Source of the DNA: Centrapalus pauciflorus
Lineage: Eukaryota; Streptophyta; Magnoliopsida; Asterales; Asteraceae
Assembly (NCBI GenBank): GCA_020465985.1
Contig: JAANYP010007958.1
Location: forward strand, 124,001 to 188,000
DNA: 64,000 nucleotides
Direction of reading: 5' to 3'
The number at the start of each line of letters is the position of its first letter. Within the stretch, counting starts at the first letter, position 1. The notes beneath the pieces were generated by a model. It was not told the DNA's origin, made no database searches, and was given only the letters and a program-made list of their open reading frames with translations. The translations under genes and the position numbers were made by a program. Shown one piece after another: positions 1-12,100 of this stretch.

Positions 1-11
1 TTAGACTGGTA

Positions 12-31
12 TGTTAATCTTTTCTTGTCAG
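12..31 (+). promoter_or_regulatory. 3' splice-site-like signal before the Athila env-like ORF
   Basis: A TTAAT-type branch context, the pyrimidine run CTTTTCTTGT and a terminal CAG lie 14 nt before the ATG at 46. Downstream env-like ORFs of LTR elements are usually expressed from spliced RNA, and this acceptor fits that. The donor would lie left of the window, so the call rests on local consensus only. Confidence 0.4.
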
Positions 32-45
32 TTATTCTTGAAACC

Positions 46-1326
46 ATGCCGTTTATACGGAAACGCCGTCGAGGTGAACCACCCCCTCCTCCTCCCGCAC
101 TTGCTAACAGACACGAATGGATAAAGATCACCAAGCAGTTTTATGAGTATGGATTTCTTAAATTATGACCGAAGATCTTTTCCGTGTCCTCTTCTTTTCA
201 CTGGCCAGACATAGCAGTTCATGGTCTTGACGAGGAATTGCTTCGGTAAATGAGACATGAACAGATTAACTTAGACCACCCTCTAGTGTTTGAAATATTA
301 TTAGAGATTCAGGAACCTGTCTACAGTGAGCTTTGTTTTGAGATGTTTCTACGAAGAGGTTTGACCAAGGACTATGATTCGATTGAGACGATTTATTTCT
401 ACCTCGCTGGCGAGTTCCAAAACATGTCTTTGCGACAGTTTGCAGTAGCCATAGGTATATAAGATAGAGGTTGGGCAAGATTCATTTTCTACAGCAACAC
501 AAATATTAGCGGAGGGCTACAATGCTCGTATGTTTTGGAGAGAGATAGGCTTCGGGGAGTTACAAAAATTTCTGAGGGTAACTGTGCTTAGATCCCACAC
601 ATTACGACTACTTTACAGGATTTTAGCTGAGTTAGTTCGAGGAAGGGGGTCTGGAGAAGGTACAGTGACATTGGGTGATCTAGAGCTTATCATTTCGTTC
701 CTACATGATGAGCGGCCATAACATATTGCTTACTACCTTGCATATCATCTTGCTCATGCCAATGGTGCTAGGGTTAGTAGCACCATTTCTGGTGGAGCTT
801 ATGTTACATGCCTAGCACGTACCCTAGGTATTCTTACTGAAGAAATCGTTTAGGGGTTGACATATCTACTTGATCCGTGAGTATACGTTATCACGATGAA
901 GATTCTCCGCCGCATGGGCCTCGTTGATGACAAACACCGTTTACGGCCACCTTTGGTCGCCCCAACACGTCAGATGCAACAAACACCAATAGAGGAGTCA
1001 CATCATCATTCTACACAGGGTCTATTTCTAGAGATACCTACATCTGATCAGGATAAATCATCCTCTCGGCCCATATCTTCTCAGTGTTCGTTTACTCCGC
1101 CATCATTTACACTCAATGAGATGTTGTGAAACCTCACATACATGTATGTGTTGGGTCCGAGTCATTAGTACAATATGATGCTACTCACACTTTGATGGCA
1201 CGAATTGGCCTACCACCACCGCCGCCACCAAGATTTACCCGAGCTCCTCATTGTCCATATCCAACTAGTGGTGTTCATCATCGTCAGGGGAGTTTTTCTT
1301 GTTCCTTTCTCCATTTTCCACTTTAG
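46..1326 (+). pseudogene. Athila-type env-like (ATHILA ORF-1 family) pseudogene
   Basis: The reading starts at ATG 46 with a basic, proline-rich N-terminus (RKRRRGEPPPPPP) and breaks at TGA 166-168. Homologous blocks follow in shifting frames. One near 250-460 has the 'FYLAGEFQNMSLRQFAVAIG' pattern, which matches the 'F-x-L-x-G..MS..xFxxALG' core of the ATHILA ORF-1 family. Another at 660-850 has a GDLELIISFL helix and then GGAYVTCLARTLGI. The tail to about 1326 is His/Pro/Ser-rich and low complexity. Several frameshifts and stops make it non-functional. Its place before a long spacer and a 3' LTR (33702) suits a third, env-like ORF; gag-pol would lie left of the window. A related fragment lies at 59816-61140. 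The family call comes from pattern recognition, not from a search. Confidence 0.6.
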
Positions 1327-1863
1327 ATGCATCATCATGACATTGAGGACACCGTCAACTTTAAATGTGGTGTGGGAAATGAAAAATGTTGATTTTGAGC
1401 TTCTTTATCTGATAGTAGCCTGCTTTAGTGAATGTCAAGCACTTGAATCCTAAGTTAGCCAATTTTCAAAAATTTCTCTCATTCTGAAACACATTAGACT
1501 CTTTAGTAATATTATTATGTTTTGATTGAATGCGAGGCTGACATAGTGAATTTGATGTTGTTCGAACAATGATAGACGTTTTGAATGCATGTTATGACTT
1601 TTTGGACCGAACAGTAAGATATTAGCATGAATAATACCCTTATCATTCTTTTGGTGAGAATTTGAGCCGTTTAGCATTATTTTTGTGCTCATTTTCGTTT
1701 GATGTGTGTTTATGCCAGTGTTAACTGATAGAAGTAGAACTTGAATTTAAATTCAAGTCAAAATCATAAATTTTGAAAATTTGTCACACATATAAAGGCA
1801 AATTTAGGATAACTCATTTTTAGCTATCTTTAGTTCATCTTTTGCCCCCCTTTTTTTCCCGTA
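1327..1863 (+). other. Athila non-coding spacer, part 1
   Basis: No ORF is credible here. The stretch around 1340-1380 ('acattgagga', then 'aaatgtggtgtgggaaatg') is the purine-rich motif I know from Athila elements after the env-like ORF. The spacer is interrupted at 1863 by CACTA-1 and resumes at 18981. Joining the two sides gives a continuous spacer with one copy of the GTA target. Confidence 0.55.
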
Positions 1864-2220
1864 CACTACTACAAATCGAAGCTAATGCAACACTTTTGAT
1901 GCAACACATTTAAAAATACTTGTCTTTTTATTTAAGTTCGCTCTAAAGCAACACATTCACAATAAGTGTTGCATATAATGATTTAATACAACACTTTTTT
2001 TAAAGTGTTGACATTTTTACTAAAAAAATGCAACAATTTTCTAAGTGTTGCAATTTTTACTAAAAATTGCAACCTTTGTTTAAAGTGTTGCATATTTCAA
2101 TAAAAAATGCAACACATATTTAGAGTGTTGCATTTATAATGAAAAAATGCAACACATTTTTATAAAACATATAACATTTTTTTAAGTGTTGCATTTATAA
2201 TGAAAAAAATATGACATGTT
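1864..2220. repeat. CACTA-1 left subterminal repeat array
   Basis: Roughly ten degenerate copies of a TGCAACACTTT / AAGTGTTGCA motif occur in both orientations, spaced about 25-45 bp. Subterminal arrays of this kind bind the TNPA-type protein in CACTA elements. The right end has the same motif, which supports pairing the two ends. Confidence 0.75.
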
Positions 2221-2221
2221 T

Positions 2222-2440
2222 CACTACTACGAAAACTCTATGCAAGCCAATTTATTATAACCAGGTGGGAAAAAAAACATTAAAACCTGGCTACAACTTA
2301 ATCCCATGTTTTTTAAACACATAAAGCCCGGTTTTTTTAAAAAAAACCGGGAACTATTCAACAGAAAGACAACACACTTTTTTATTAAGTAATATAGCCT
2401 GGTTATTTTATAGAAACCGGGATTGATTGCTAAGTACAAT
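2222..2440. mobile_element. Second CACTA-type end (remnant)
   Basis: CACTACTACGAAAACTC at 2222 resembles a CACTA terminal repeat. It is followed by a different subterminal motif built on CCGGG/CCTGG (near 2330, 2350, 2398, 2415). I found no matching opposite end in the window. It is either a truncated nested CACTA element or a chance start. A segment beginning 'gggcgtgtttggt' follows at 2468-2585 and resembles 49343-49500 in CACTA-2. Confidence 0.4.
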
Positions 2441-2600
2441 TTTTCTTTTTTAACATTAGCCACCATAAGGGCGTGTTTGGTACAAAGAAATTGGAGCAGA
2501 AATGGAATAGTAAACAATTCACTTGTTTGTTTAGGCTTGAGCAATGAGAATCGAGAAATAAAACAATTTCTATTCTCTTCTTTCGTTTCTCTCCTATCTA

Positions 2601-3478
2601 TCTATTATATTAAAAGAGTAACTAAATTGACACTTGGCACTTAACTACACTGTCAATTGGCGAAACCTTTATTTTACAGGTGCACTCTATAATTTTTTTG
2701 TATAAATAAGTAATTTCAATTCATTTATAGTTACTATTTTTAGATTTTCTATTATCAATATTGGGTTAATAGAATCACTTTTCAATTATTGCAAAATGAA
2801 AATTTTATTTTCGAAGGGTTGATATTCAATACTAATAAAACTAAGGTTTATTGTATCTCAATTATGTATTGTTATCAATTATAAATATGACTAAAAATTT
2901 TACCATGCTTTTTTTATTCATTATTTGGAGGTTTATTACATTATTTTTAATAATATTTTCATTCTATAGTTTGTACAGTATTATGAAATCTATCTATACT
3001 ATTAAAATAGTAACTATACTCATTTCTGGTGAAGCCACGTGTCGTCACCATGAATCGACACGTGACATTTATAGATTTTTAAAAATAATAAAGAGATTTA
3101 AATTAAATCTATCCAAATCTAATATAATCCACTTTTAAATTCAAATCAAATCAAACAAAATCTAATAATCTACTAACTTATTAATTATAAGATAACATAA
3201 TAAAAATTTAAAAAATACATATATATAAGAAAATAATTACTCTTCATATATATTTAAAAATATACAAAATTAATAGTTCATAATAAATTATAATATCATC
3301 TTATATACTTTTGTTTAAAAATTAATATTTATATCTCTATCTAATATTTTATATATATTAAAGGTATCCGCGTAATACGCGGGTAATAAACTAGTTTTAT
3401 AATTAATCAAAAATTTGTAATTTATTAAAAATGTTATTATTCAAACAGATCCGTATATTAAACGGGTAAATAAACGAG
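2601..3478 (+). mobile_element. Outer Helitron-like element (interrupted)
   Basis: The 5' end TCTATTATATTAAAAGAG at 2601 follows an A. The 3' end has a short stem (CCGT...ACGG at 3451-3465) and terminates in CGAG before T at 3479. This is a degraded form of the usual hairpin plus CTRR end. A second Helitron lies inside it. There is no Rep/helicase ORF, so it is non-autonomous. The 3' terminus departs from CTRR, hence moderate confidence. Confidence 0.45.
2993..3394 (+). mobile_element. Non-autonomous Helitron, 402 bp
   Basis: The 5' end is TCTATACTATTAAAATAG, directly after A at 2992. The 3' end carries a perfect 7-bp hairpin (CCGCGTA-A-TACGCGG, 3368-3382) eleven bases before the terminal CTAG, followed by T at 3395. 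TC start, hairpin, CTAG end and A/T host dinucleotide all agree with plant Helitrons. The interior is AT-rich and non-coding. It lies inside the outer Helitron. Confidence 0.75.
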
Positions 3479-3499
3479 TGTGTCAATCAAAAAAACGCG

Positions 3500-4097
3500 G
3501 AGGGTTTGTTCCTCAGCTCCACCCCCAAACTTTGCAACCCCTCTCATTTGAAAAAAAAAACCAAATCTGATACTTATCTCGCAGCTGCGGCGCCCTCACC
3601 CCTCGGCCCTCGCCGCCCCCACCGCCTGCTGCCCCACCGTGCTGGCGACGTGGATATCTGTCTCTACCTTGTCACCTGCGAAGTTAAGCTCTCTCTCCAC
3701 CTCCTCACCACCGGCGGCGGCGGCGGCAAAAACAACACCTTCACCTGCGGCGGCGGCGGCGCAATCAACACCTTCACCAGCAACGGCACAAACATCTCGA
3801 AGGTATATACTTTTCGTTCTATTTCAGATCTGTCACATAAAAGCAGATCTCGTTATTCTGATTGTCAAAAGCAGAACTCGTTATTTTGATTTGTCACATA
3901 GAATGATCACTGAGAATATTAATCAATAGTTTAAACTATTCGAACAAGCATGTTTAATATTAAATTCATGTGCACAATCAAAGTATGATGATACAGAGTT
4001 ATCACCGTTGAGAATGAATGTTGATGGATTTAACAGCTGCATCATATTGGTCTACCATGGAAGCTTCCAAAAATCGTTCCACACCACGATCCACGTA
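3500..4097 (+). pseudogene. GC-rich exon-like DNA captured in CACTA-1 (unidentified)
   Basis: An abrupt GC-rich island (3560-3800) with GCGGCGGCGG runs, in AT-rich surroundings, looks like the 5' UTR and first exon of a plant gene. One frame gives an Ala/Ser/Pro-rich peptide. It ends at a donor-like AAG|GTATAT (3799-3806). A second exon-like block contains ATG at 4059 and ends at ACGTAAGTG, a strong donor near 4097. I do not recognise the parent gene. It could be the first exons of the CBS gene fragment to the right, but that protein's N-terminus is not evident here. Capture by CACTA-1 is inferred from position. Confidence 0.35.
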
Positions 4098-4303
4098 AGT
4101 GCCTTTTTCTTATACATATGCGATTTCATATTCTCCAATGCTACCTTCATTTATGTATGTAGGTTACTTACATTTTCTTAATCGCCCATCTAGCTAATTG
4201 GCTAAAGTTAGGGTTCAATTGTCTGTAATGAAATGCAACAAATTGCTTTCAACACTAGATCGAGATGAATGAAACCATTTCCTCATTTTAGCTGAAGTGT
4301 TAC

Positions 4304-4399
4304 TTCTATGTATGTAATCTCCATAAAATTTGTTTTACACTGTGTTCTTAAGAAATTCATTGAATCTGCAAGGTTTCAAATGTTAGATGGTCTCAGATT
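4304..4399 (+). repeat. Direct repeat flanking Copia-1, left copy
   Basis: 96 bp that recur at 16969-17082, including 'ttttacactgtgttcttaag' and 'aggtttcaaatgttagatgg'. The right copy has an extra 18-bp A-rich stretch. The pair brackets Copia-1 and some non-copia DNA, which is not a normal 5-bp LTR-element target duplication. Confidence 0.8.
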
Positions 4400-4739
4400 T
4401 AGAATTGATAGGCAGAATGGCAGAATTAGAATTATTCATGCACCATCGAGCAAAATGGAAAAACAGGTTTTGCAACTCGTTGTACTAAGATCTGGACTCT
4501 GGAAGATGGTATATAAGAAATATTAGAACCAAAATTTGCAAAGTCTTGACTGAAGCATCAATTAGGTTATGGAAGTGAAGATTTGTGATTCAAGACACTA
4601 GATGTGAGAATGGCAGATTGTCGAGATTTACAATTAAAGTATGTCTATGAGTTTTACTATATCGACCCTAGACTATCAGACTTATTTTTGCCTGTTTGAC
4701 ACTTAGTATTTTTATACCTATATGTTCAGGTCCACCATG
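4400..4739. other. Unassigned CACTA-1 interior
   Basis: About 340 bp with no ORF of substance. It may be captured intron or the outermost part of Copia-1. I found no LTR here: the sequence at 15255-16388 has no second copy to the left. Confidence 0.3.
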
Positions 4740-4879
4740 AAATGTACATAATATCAGGGTTCCACGCTCCAGGACCAGAACCTTAGCCCTTGCTACAGGC
4801 CACTGCAGCTTCATTAAAAGCTAGTAGAAACAACCTTCAATCTATGATAACAAGCCTTAATCAGTGTGATCATAAGATT

Positions 4880-7800
4880 CTAGTTCCACCCATTCCCTGT
4901 ATCCCATTTGAGCAACATCAGTGTGATCATAAGATTCCAGTTCAGGGCCTGTTGCACCCATCCTGGTAATTTGCAGTTTCCACTATTTTCCTTTTCTTGA
5001 AATAGAAACAACTTTGACAATTGGTTCCTTGACAAGTCTTCGGGCAGCAAAATCATGAAACTTCTTTCTTGCCAGGTTATCAATATGAAATTGGGCTCTA
5101 GCAGAGGGTCCTTTTCAACTTCCTTCTCTCCTGAGTCTTTAGCAGCTTCCATCAGTTTCTTCTGCACATCCATGGAAGGCATTTTGATTTTGCTTGCCTC
5201 TGGAACTGCAAACGTTTTGGCAGCTTTGGCAGAGGCTTCTTCTTTTCTTAGAGCTTCCAGGGCTTGAAGTTGTTCATCTCTGAACTCAAAGTATTTATCC
5301 ATGGGAAGACCCATTTCCTTTGCCCTGGCTTTGTGAAATTTTAAGTCTGCTGCTTTCCGCTGTTGAGGATCAACTGCTGCTTTTTCTTTTCCTTTAGCTG
5401 CTGTAGTGATAGCAGCTTCAGGAAATTCCTCCTCCTCTTCTTCTTCTTCTTGTAAAATTAGATGCCTCCTCCTGCTGCTTGGCTTGTCCTCAGGAATGAA
5501 TTCCTCCCCCTTAGACTGAGCAGGGTTTGGAGATTCAACCTGAGTAGGCTGAGCAGCTTGGGAAGCACCTTCCATTGTACCTGTAGTTGATGTCCCTGCT
5601 GGTTGACCAGTGGGTATTGTAGGTACTGATTTCTCCTTAGGAGAAGAAGTTTTCTCCCCCTAAGACTTAGTCTTCGAGGCACATGACTTCTCCCCCTTTG
5701 AAGGAGATGTACCAGCACCTTCAACACCTGGTCTGCCTGAAGACACATAGTCAGCAGGCTTGGCAGCAGTTTTGGCAACAAGCTTGGGGCCAACCAGGCT
5801 AGTCACTAAGAAAGCCAGGTTTTCCTTCACCTCTGCAATGTGGGAAAGACAGATTTGAAGAGAAGAGGTTTGGGTATCAGCAAGGGAAGTCAGCTTGATT
5901 ATGTTTTCTCTATCAGAAGCTGTGAACAGCAAACTTTGAAGCTGTGCAAGATGTATTTTAAGAGAATCTTGCACATCAGCAAGGTTTGATGACACAGAAT
6001 TGGATAGAGAACCAATAAGGGTATTCAAGCTGGCCAGAGTGGCAGGAAGTGTAGAATTGCAAGAAGTTAGGAGAGATGACAGTTGTTGAGAAATAGCTGT
6101 CAGTGAGGACACAGAGTCCTGTAGGAGTGAAAGAATTGAGGATAGGGAGGTGGAGCCATTTTGCAGTTGTGCAGTGAGTGCAAGCAGCTGTGAGGAGTTA
6201 TCAGTTTGTGGAGTGGCTGGGAAGGAATCCTTGAACAAATAAAAGAATCCCTTAAACTAATCAGACACAGAGTCTGAAATAAGAGAGGGTAGAGAGGATA
6301 TAGAAGTTTCCAAAGAACCAACTTTGTTGGACAGCAAGGAAAGTTGATCCTTCAAAGGCAGGTCTTTAGGGGATGGAGGTGTATGAGTGGATTGTTTGGA
6401 GTGAGTAGATGGTGATGAAGAGGATGAAGCTGGTGTATGGGGATGTGATTGAGATGGAGAGGGTATGGTAGAAAGAAGCTCCATAGCCTGGGCAAAAGTG
6501 AGGTTTCCCAGTCTGGAGGGATCAAAGGGTTCTTCAGCAGTGGCAGTAGCTGCATCATCAGGAGAGGGGGTAGAGGATGGTAGCCTTTCAGGCACTGCTT
6601 GTTTTGCAGCACCTTCATTAAGGCCAGTGGTTGTTCCCTCTGCAGTACCTTGGTGTAAAAGTACCTCATCATGGGGAGATGGGATTTGCATTTCAACATC
6701 AGCAGTGGTGAAACCTGCTGATGGAGTTTACATAGAAGGGGCAGCCTCACCCAAGGGATGGTATGTTCCCTGAGGTTCATCAGCTTGGGTTGTTGGTCCC
6801 TCAGCAGCTGTTTGGTGGTGAACAGCTGTATCATAGGGAGCAGAAGGTTGAGGCTGCTCTGCTGGTTGGTTTAAGCCAGCAGTGTGGACACCTCGTGCAG
6901 ACTCATGGTGTAAAGAAGATTGATGTGGGGACAGTGTACACGCAGTGTGGAGTGGAGAGAACTCTTGTCTTTCAATATTCTCAGCCTGTTGGGAGGCTGG
7001 AATAGTTGATGTGGCGGACTCCATTTGTACAACTGCTCCTGTTGGGAGGAACCAGAGGGTCTAGGCTGACTCTGGGTAGACTCATGATGGAGTGAAGCAG
7101 GATCCAAGTGTGCTGAACCTTCTCCCAAAATAGGAGAGGCAGCAGGGGTTGCTTCTTTGTCAACTGAAGCATGTTGAGAGGGAACATAGGGCCTAGTTTG
7201 GGCTGTTGGTTTCTTTTTGCGTTGGTATAGAATGTGAGATGAAGTGGGGGATTTTGTAGAGGAGATGAGAGGTTCAGACTGGACAGATTTGGAGACTGGG
7301 TCAGAAACACGTGGGTTGACCTGTTCCATAGTCTCAAGTGCCACAGAGGCACCAGCCACAAAGGCTTCAGGGTCAACAAATGACCCAGGGTGAGGAGCCT
7401 GCTCCTCCTCAGCCACAGAGGCTAAAGGAGTAGACTCAAACTGAGCTGTTTTGGCCTTCTTTTGGACAGGGCCAGCTTCAGTGGTTGCCATGGTCCTTTT
7501 AACAAGCTTGGCCCTGGCTTTGGATTTTCTCTTGGGAGCAGTTTTAGGATCCACCCTCACATCAGAGGGTCCTTCCACCAAACCTAACAGCCTCGTCATT
7601 GGTGTTGACAAAGGAGGCTCATTGGGTTGAACAGGAGTATAAAACACTCTATTTCCTATTACTGGAAAAACAGCAGTATGAAAAAGAGGTTGAGAATGTT
7701 ACAGATGCTCACCACAATGATGCTTGAATATGAGGCTCAAAAACCTGGGATACCTAACAGCAGCTGGACGGTTTTCTTGTTGAACCAAGTTCCTCATATT

Positions 7801-8418
7801 CAGGAAAATCCACTTAGCCATGTCCATTGTAGTCCCATCCACCAACTGTAGGACTATTGGGATTTCATCACGGCTCAATTGGTCAAATGAACCAACCTTA
7901 CTTACGAAGCACATTACCACTGAGGCAAATAGAAAACTGTAAGTAGGAGAGAGATCTTTCCTGAACAGTGTAGCTCCAATCTTGGTTTCTGCTACACCAC
8001 AGAAGCGTAGCAAATTTCTCATTTGGTCATTTTCAGGTTGAGGCTTGTCACATGGTTCAGCAATTGGCAGATGAAGAACCTCCCTGAGAAGAGTAGTCGT
8101 TATTTCAATGGTCTGAGTCCCATTGAGAATAGTGCCCTTAATGACTTTGGTGTCTGGGTTGTAGGAACAAGTATACCAAAACTCATACACCATCTCCTGG
8201 TACAGAACACCAGGAGTGGCAGTCATTGCGTAGTTCAGCGGATGAACTCTTAGAAATTCCACCATCTGTTCATAACCCTTCCCCACATAGTTTTTGGGAA
8301 TGGTTAAGTTGGCAATGTAGTTGGTGGGCTTAATGGTCAGCATCGTGGTCACTGATGAGTGTTTCACAACATCATCACCAACGAATACTGGAAGAAAGGG
8401 ATTGTTTCTTTGAGCCAT
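4880..8418 (-). pseudogene. Copia-1 ORF3 (Sirevirus env-like / third ORF), frameshifted
   Basis: It begins at ATG 8418 (MAQRNNPFLPVFVGD). The first 239 codons form a conserved N-terminal domain with 'MVEFLRVHPLNYAM' and 'VMCFVSKVGSFDQLSRDEIP', as in third ORFs of asterid Sirevirus-type elements. The reading then shifts frame several times (around 7699, 6870, 6730, 6250, 5660). Next come long Ser/Pro/Gln-rich segments, a region of Leu/Ser heptads (about 6230-5750) likely to form a coiled coil, and a Glu run (eight E near 5440). The last part (5340-5200) is Lys/Glu/Ala-rich. A 60-bp near-repeat built on 'tcagtgtgatcataagatt' (4862 and 4920) ends the gene. No transmembrane segment is obvious. 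The function is unknown. Confidence 0.7.
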
Positions 8419-8522
8419 TTTTGAAGGTTTGGGATTTTAAGAAGCAGAAGACACTTAGTCGATTTAGGGTTCTTGAGGATTTCTGGAAATAGTGAGGAAG
8501 ACGAAGATGAAACAGTAGGGGG

Positions 8523-8530
8523 TATTTATA
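8523..8530 (-). promoter_or_regulatory. TATA box about 105 nt before Copia-1 ORF3
   Basis: On the minus strand the sequence reads CCTATAAATACCCCC, an excellent plant TATA box, 105 nt upstream of ATG 8418. The same element has its LTR TATA box at 15672-15679. This suggests ORF3 could be transcribed from its own internal promoter rather than only from the LTR. Confidence 0.5.
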
Positions 8531-9117
8531 GGATTTGAATGTGAGTGAGTATGAGAGAGAAACATTTGGGCGGTTGATTTGAAAAGGTCATTAACGGAAA
8601 ACGGAACGGTTGTCCATGACAGACCATTTGTCAGACCACTTGAGCGCTTTTTAATCACTAACACACGTAACCCACATTATCCGCAGTAATTAAGCTAAAT
8701 AAAAACAAAAATTAAGTAACTTAATTGTGAAGAAAGGTGGTTAAAAACTGTTGGTCTAAGTTGTTGGTCAAACATGTGATGAGTAGTGTCATCACAAGCT
8801 GTTCATTCTTCAAACTGTTTACTCTTCACACTGTGCCTTCAACCTGTGCTCTAATGTAAGATCAGGTTGTGTTCAATAGTTGAACAGGTTACAGGACAAT
8901 GTCTTGTAGATCAGTGTGATAGAATGAGCAGGGTGAAGAATAGACCATCAGAGCAGGTTTTAACATGCAAACAATTATTGTGCAACCTGTTATATGCTCA
9001 AGCTGTTCAAGTTTTTTAGAAAAATGGCCAAGTACAAAACATGCATAACCTGTTCTGTCTAAGCTGTTCTGAGGAACTTGAACAGTGTGAGACATACAGA
9101 GTCTTAGACCTTTGAGG
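8531..9117 (-). other. Copia-1 pol-ORF3 spacer with CTGTTC-type motif array
   Basis: Non-coding. It contains about 15 copies of a short motif in both orientations (AACCTGTTC, GAACAGGTT, AAGCTGTTC), for example near 8801, 8873, 8886, 8951, 8990, 9002, 9048, 9062 and 9073. The same motif is dense in the Copia-1 LTR (16065-16260). There is no ORF and no other feature. Confidence 0.6.
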
Positions 9118-12100
9118 ACACTTAGTCACTCTTGTTTAACATGCCCAGCTTGCTGACAAGGTAATTAAACCTGGTTTCATCAAGAGGTTTGGTGAAAATG
9201 TCTGCAAGCTGTTCATTAGTGGAAATAAAACTTACCACCACATTACCTTTCTGAATGTGACCCCTGATGAAATGATGTCTGACCTCAATATGCTTTGTTC
9301 TTGAATGAAATACTGGAGTGTTGGAAATGGCTATGGCACTTGTGTTATCACACAGAATAGGAATTTTCTAGAGACAATCCCATAGTCTTCAAGCTGATGC
9401 TGCATCCACAGAATCTGCCCACAGCAGCTTCCAGCAGCAATGTACTCAGCTTCAGCAGTAGAAGTAGACACTGAGTTCTACTTCTTGCTACACCGACTTA
9501 TCAACTTACCACCAAGGAGTTGACATCCACCTGTTGTGCTTTTCCTATCTAGCCTACATCCTGCAAAATCAGAATCTGAATAACCTGTTAGTTCAAGATT
9601 TGAGTCTTTGGGATACCAAAGACCCAAACCTGGTGTGCCCTTCAGGTATCTGAAGATTCTTTTAACAGCAGCTAGATGAGATTCCTTTGGATCAGCTTTG
9701 AACCTAGCACACAAACAGGTGGCAAACAAAATATCAGGTCTACTAGCAGTTAAATATAGCAAGCTCCTAATCATACCTCTGTAAGCTGTTACTGAAACAG
9801 CTTTGCCACTGGCATCAACATCCAATTTTACATTGGTTGCCATTGGGGTTTTAATAGGAGAACTTTGATCAAATTTAAACTTTTTCAAGAGATCTAAAGT
9901 ATACTTTCTTTGATTTATAAAAATTCCAGTTAAGGTTTGTTTAACCTGTAATCCTATAAAAAAAGTAAGTTCTCCCATCATACTCATTTCATATTTGGAT
10001 TTCATGAGTAATGAAATATTCTTGCATAACTGCTCATTGGTAGAACCAAATATTATGTCATCCACATAAATTTTAACAAACATAATATCAGACTTCACCT
10101 TCTTAATGAACAGTGTGGTATCCACTTTACCTCTGGAATACCCATTGCTCATAAGGAATTCAGTAAGAGTGTCATACCAGGCTCTAGCGGCTTGTTTGAG
10201 ACCATAGAGAGCTTTGTCCAACTTATAGACAAAACCTGGAATTTGTTCAATTTCAAAACCTGGAGGCTGCTTGACATAAACTTCTTTTTGCAGCTTCCCA
10301 TTCAAAAATGCACTCTTCAAATCCATTTGAAATACCTTAATGCTCTTATGAGCAGCGTAGGCTAGATACAAACGAATTGCTTCTAGCCTGGCCACAGGAG
10401 CAAATGCTCATCATAGTAAATTCCTTCCTCCTGTCTATAACCCTGAGCAACCAGTCTTGCCTTATTTCTAATGATATGACCTTGCTCATCCATCTTATTC
10501 CTGAAAACCCATTTAGTGCCAATTATAGTTTTACCTTTAGGAGCAGGGACCAACTTCCATACCTTGTTTCTCTCAAACTGATTGAGTTCTTCTTCATGGC
10601 AGTGATCCAATTGGCATCTTTTAGTGCTTCATCCACCTTCTTTGTCTCCATTAGTGAAACAAAACTAGAGAACATATAGAAGTTCCCTAAGCTGTCCCAC
10701 CTTGTTTGTACCCCTTTGTTGATGTCACCAATTATTTGATCATTGGGGTGACATCTGATCCACTTAGGATCATTCTTCAATGAGAATCTCCTGAGGTATT
10801 GGCATCTTCAGCAGGTCCTGTTAAACAGCTCTCAAGATTTTCAGACATACTGTTGTCTTGAGCCTGTTCACTTGTTGAACATGACTGACCACTGTTGAAC
10901 ATATCAGCAGAGGATCCAGGAAAATCAGCATTGATTGGTTCAGGACATGTAGTTGTAATTAAGTCAGTACACTTATTCACACAGGGTGTATTAACATAAT
11001 TTTCATCATGTCCATCATGATTTGCAGGTTCCACTCTGGATGTAGTGGAAGCTTTAAAGTCCTCTTCATTGTTGGAATGCATGAGATCATTAAAGTTGAA
11101 TTCTCTTGAAACTGATTCAGGAACAACTTTGGTGGAAGCATTCCTGGACTCTTCAAAGGTGACATTGATAGGTTCATCTATCACATTTCTCTTGTTGTTG
11201 TATACTCTGTAGGCTTTGGAGATAGCAGAGTATCCAACAAATACACCTTCATCAGTTTTTGGTTCAAACTTTGCCGGTTGATCCCTTTGATTCAGAATAA
11301 AGCAGGGACATCCAAACACATGGAAGTAGCTAATATTTGGGCTCCTCCCTTTGAGCAGCTCATAGGGAGTCTTGTTGAATCTTTTCACCACGAAGGATCT
11401 ATTTTGGGTGAATCAAGTAGTGTTGACAACTTCAGCCAAGAATGATGAAGGTAAACCAGATGCACACAGCATGGTTCTGGCAGCTTCAATAAGGTTTCTA
11501 TTTCTTCTTTCAGCAACTCCATTTTGTTGTGGAGTTCTTACTGCTAAAAAGTTTTGAGAAATCCCTTTTTCTTCACAGAAGTCTTCAAGAGTACTATTTT
11601 TGAACTCAGTACCATGATCACTCCTAAGCTGCTTTACTTGAGCAGAGTTCAGCATTTCCATCTTTTTGACAAATCCAATGATTTCTCTACCAGCCTCTCC
11701 TTTGCTCTACAAAAAGATTACCCATGTAAACCTGGAGAACTCATCAACCATTACAAGAGTGTATCTTCTTCCTCCAAGACTTGGGACATTAACAGGTCCA
11801 AACAAGTCCATGTGGACTAAGAAGAGAGGAGTTTCAATAGAAAAATTATGCTTGGATTTAAAATATGATTTCCTCTGCTTGCCTTTCTCACAAGCTGTGC
11901 AGAGTCTATCCTTAACATAAATCATAGAAGGGAAACCTGTCACCAACTCTTTCTTATAGAGTTTTTTGATATTCTTGAAGTTCAGATGTGACAGCCTTCT
12001 ATGCCATAGCCTGTTTAGATCTGCATTTGTTCTTGTGAGAAAACAGGTTTCAGTTGTGGGATCAGCAGATTGCATGTCCACAACATATAAACCTTTTTTT

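Noticed and set aside
1864..2220. Possible MITE family based on TGCAACAC repeats
   Set aside because: The CACTA terminus, matching far end at 18977 and shared GTA duplication explain the repeats as a subterminal array.
2468..2585. hAT-like MITE suggested by GGGCGTGTTTGGT
   Set aside because: No terminal inverted repeat partner or 8-bp duplication found; only a resemblance to 49345-49500 could be noted.
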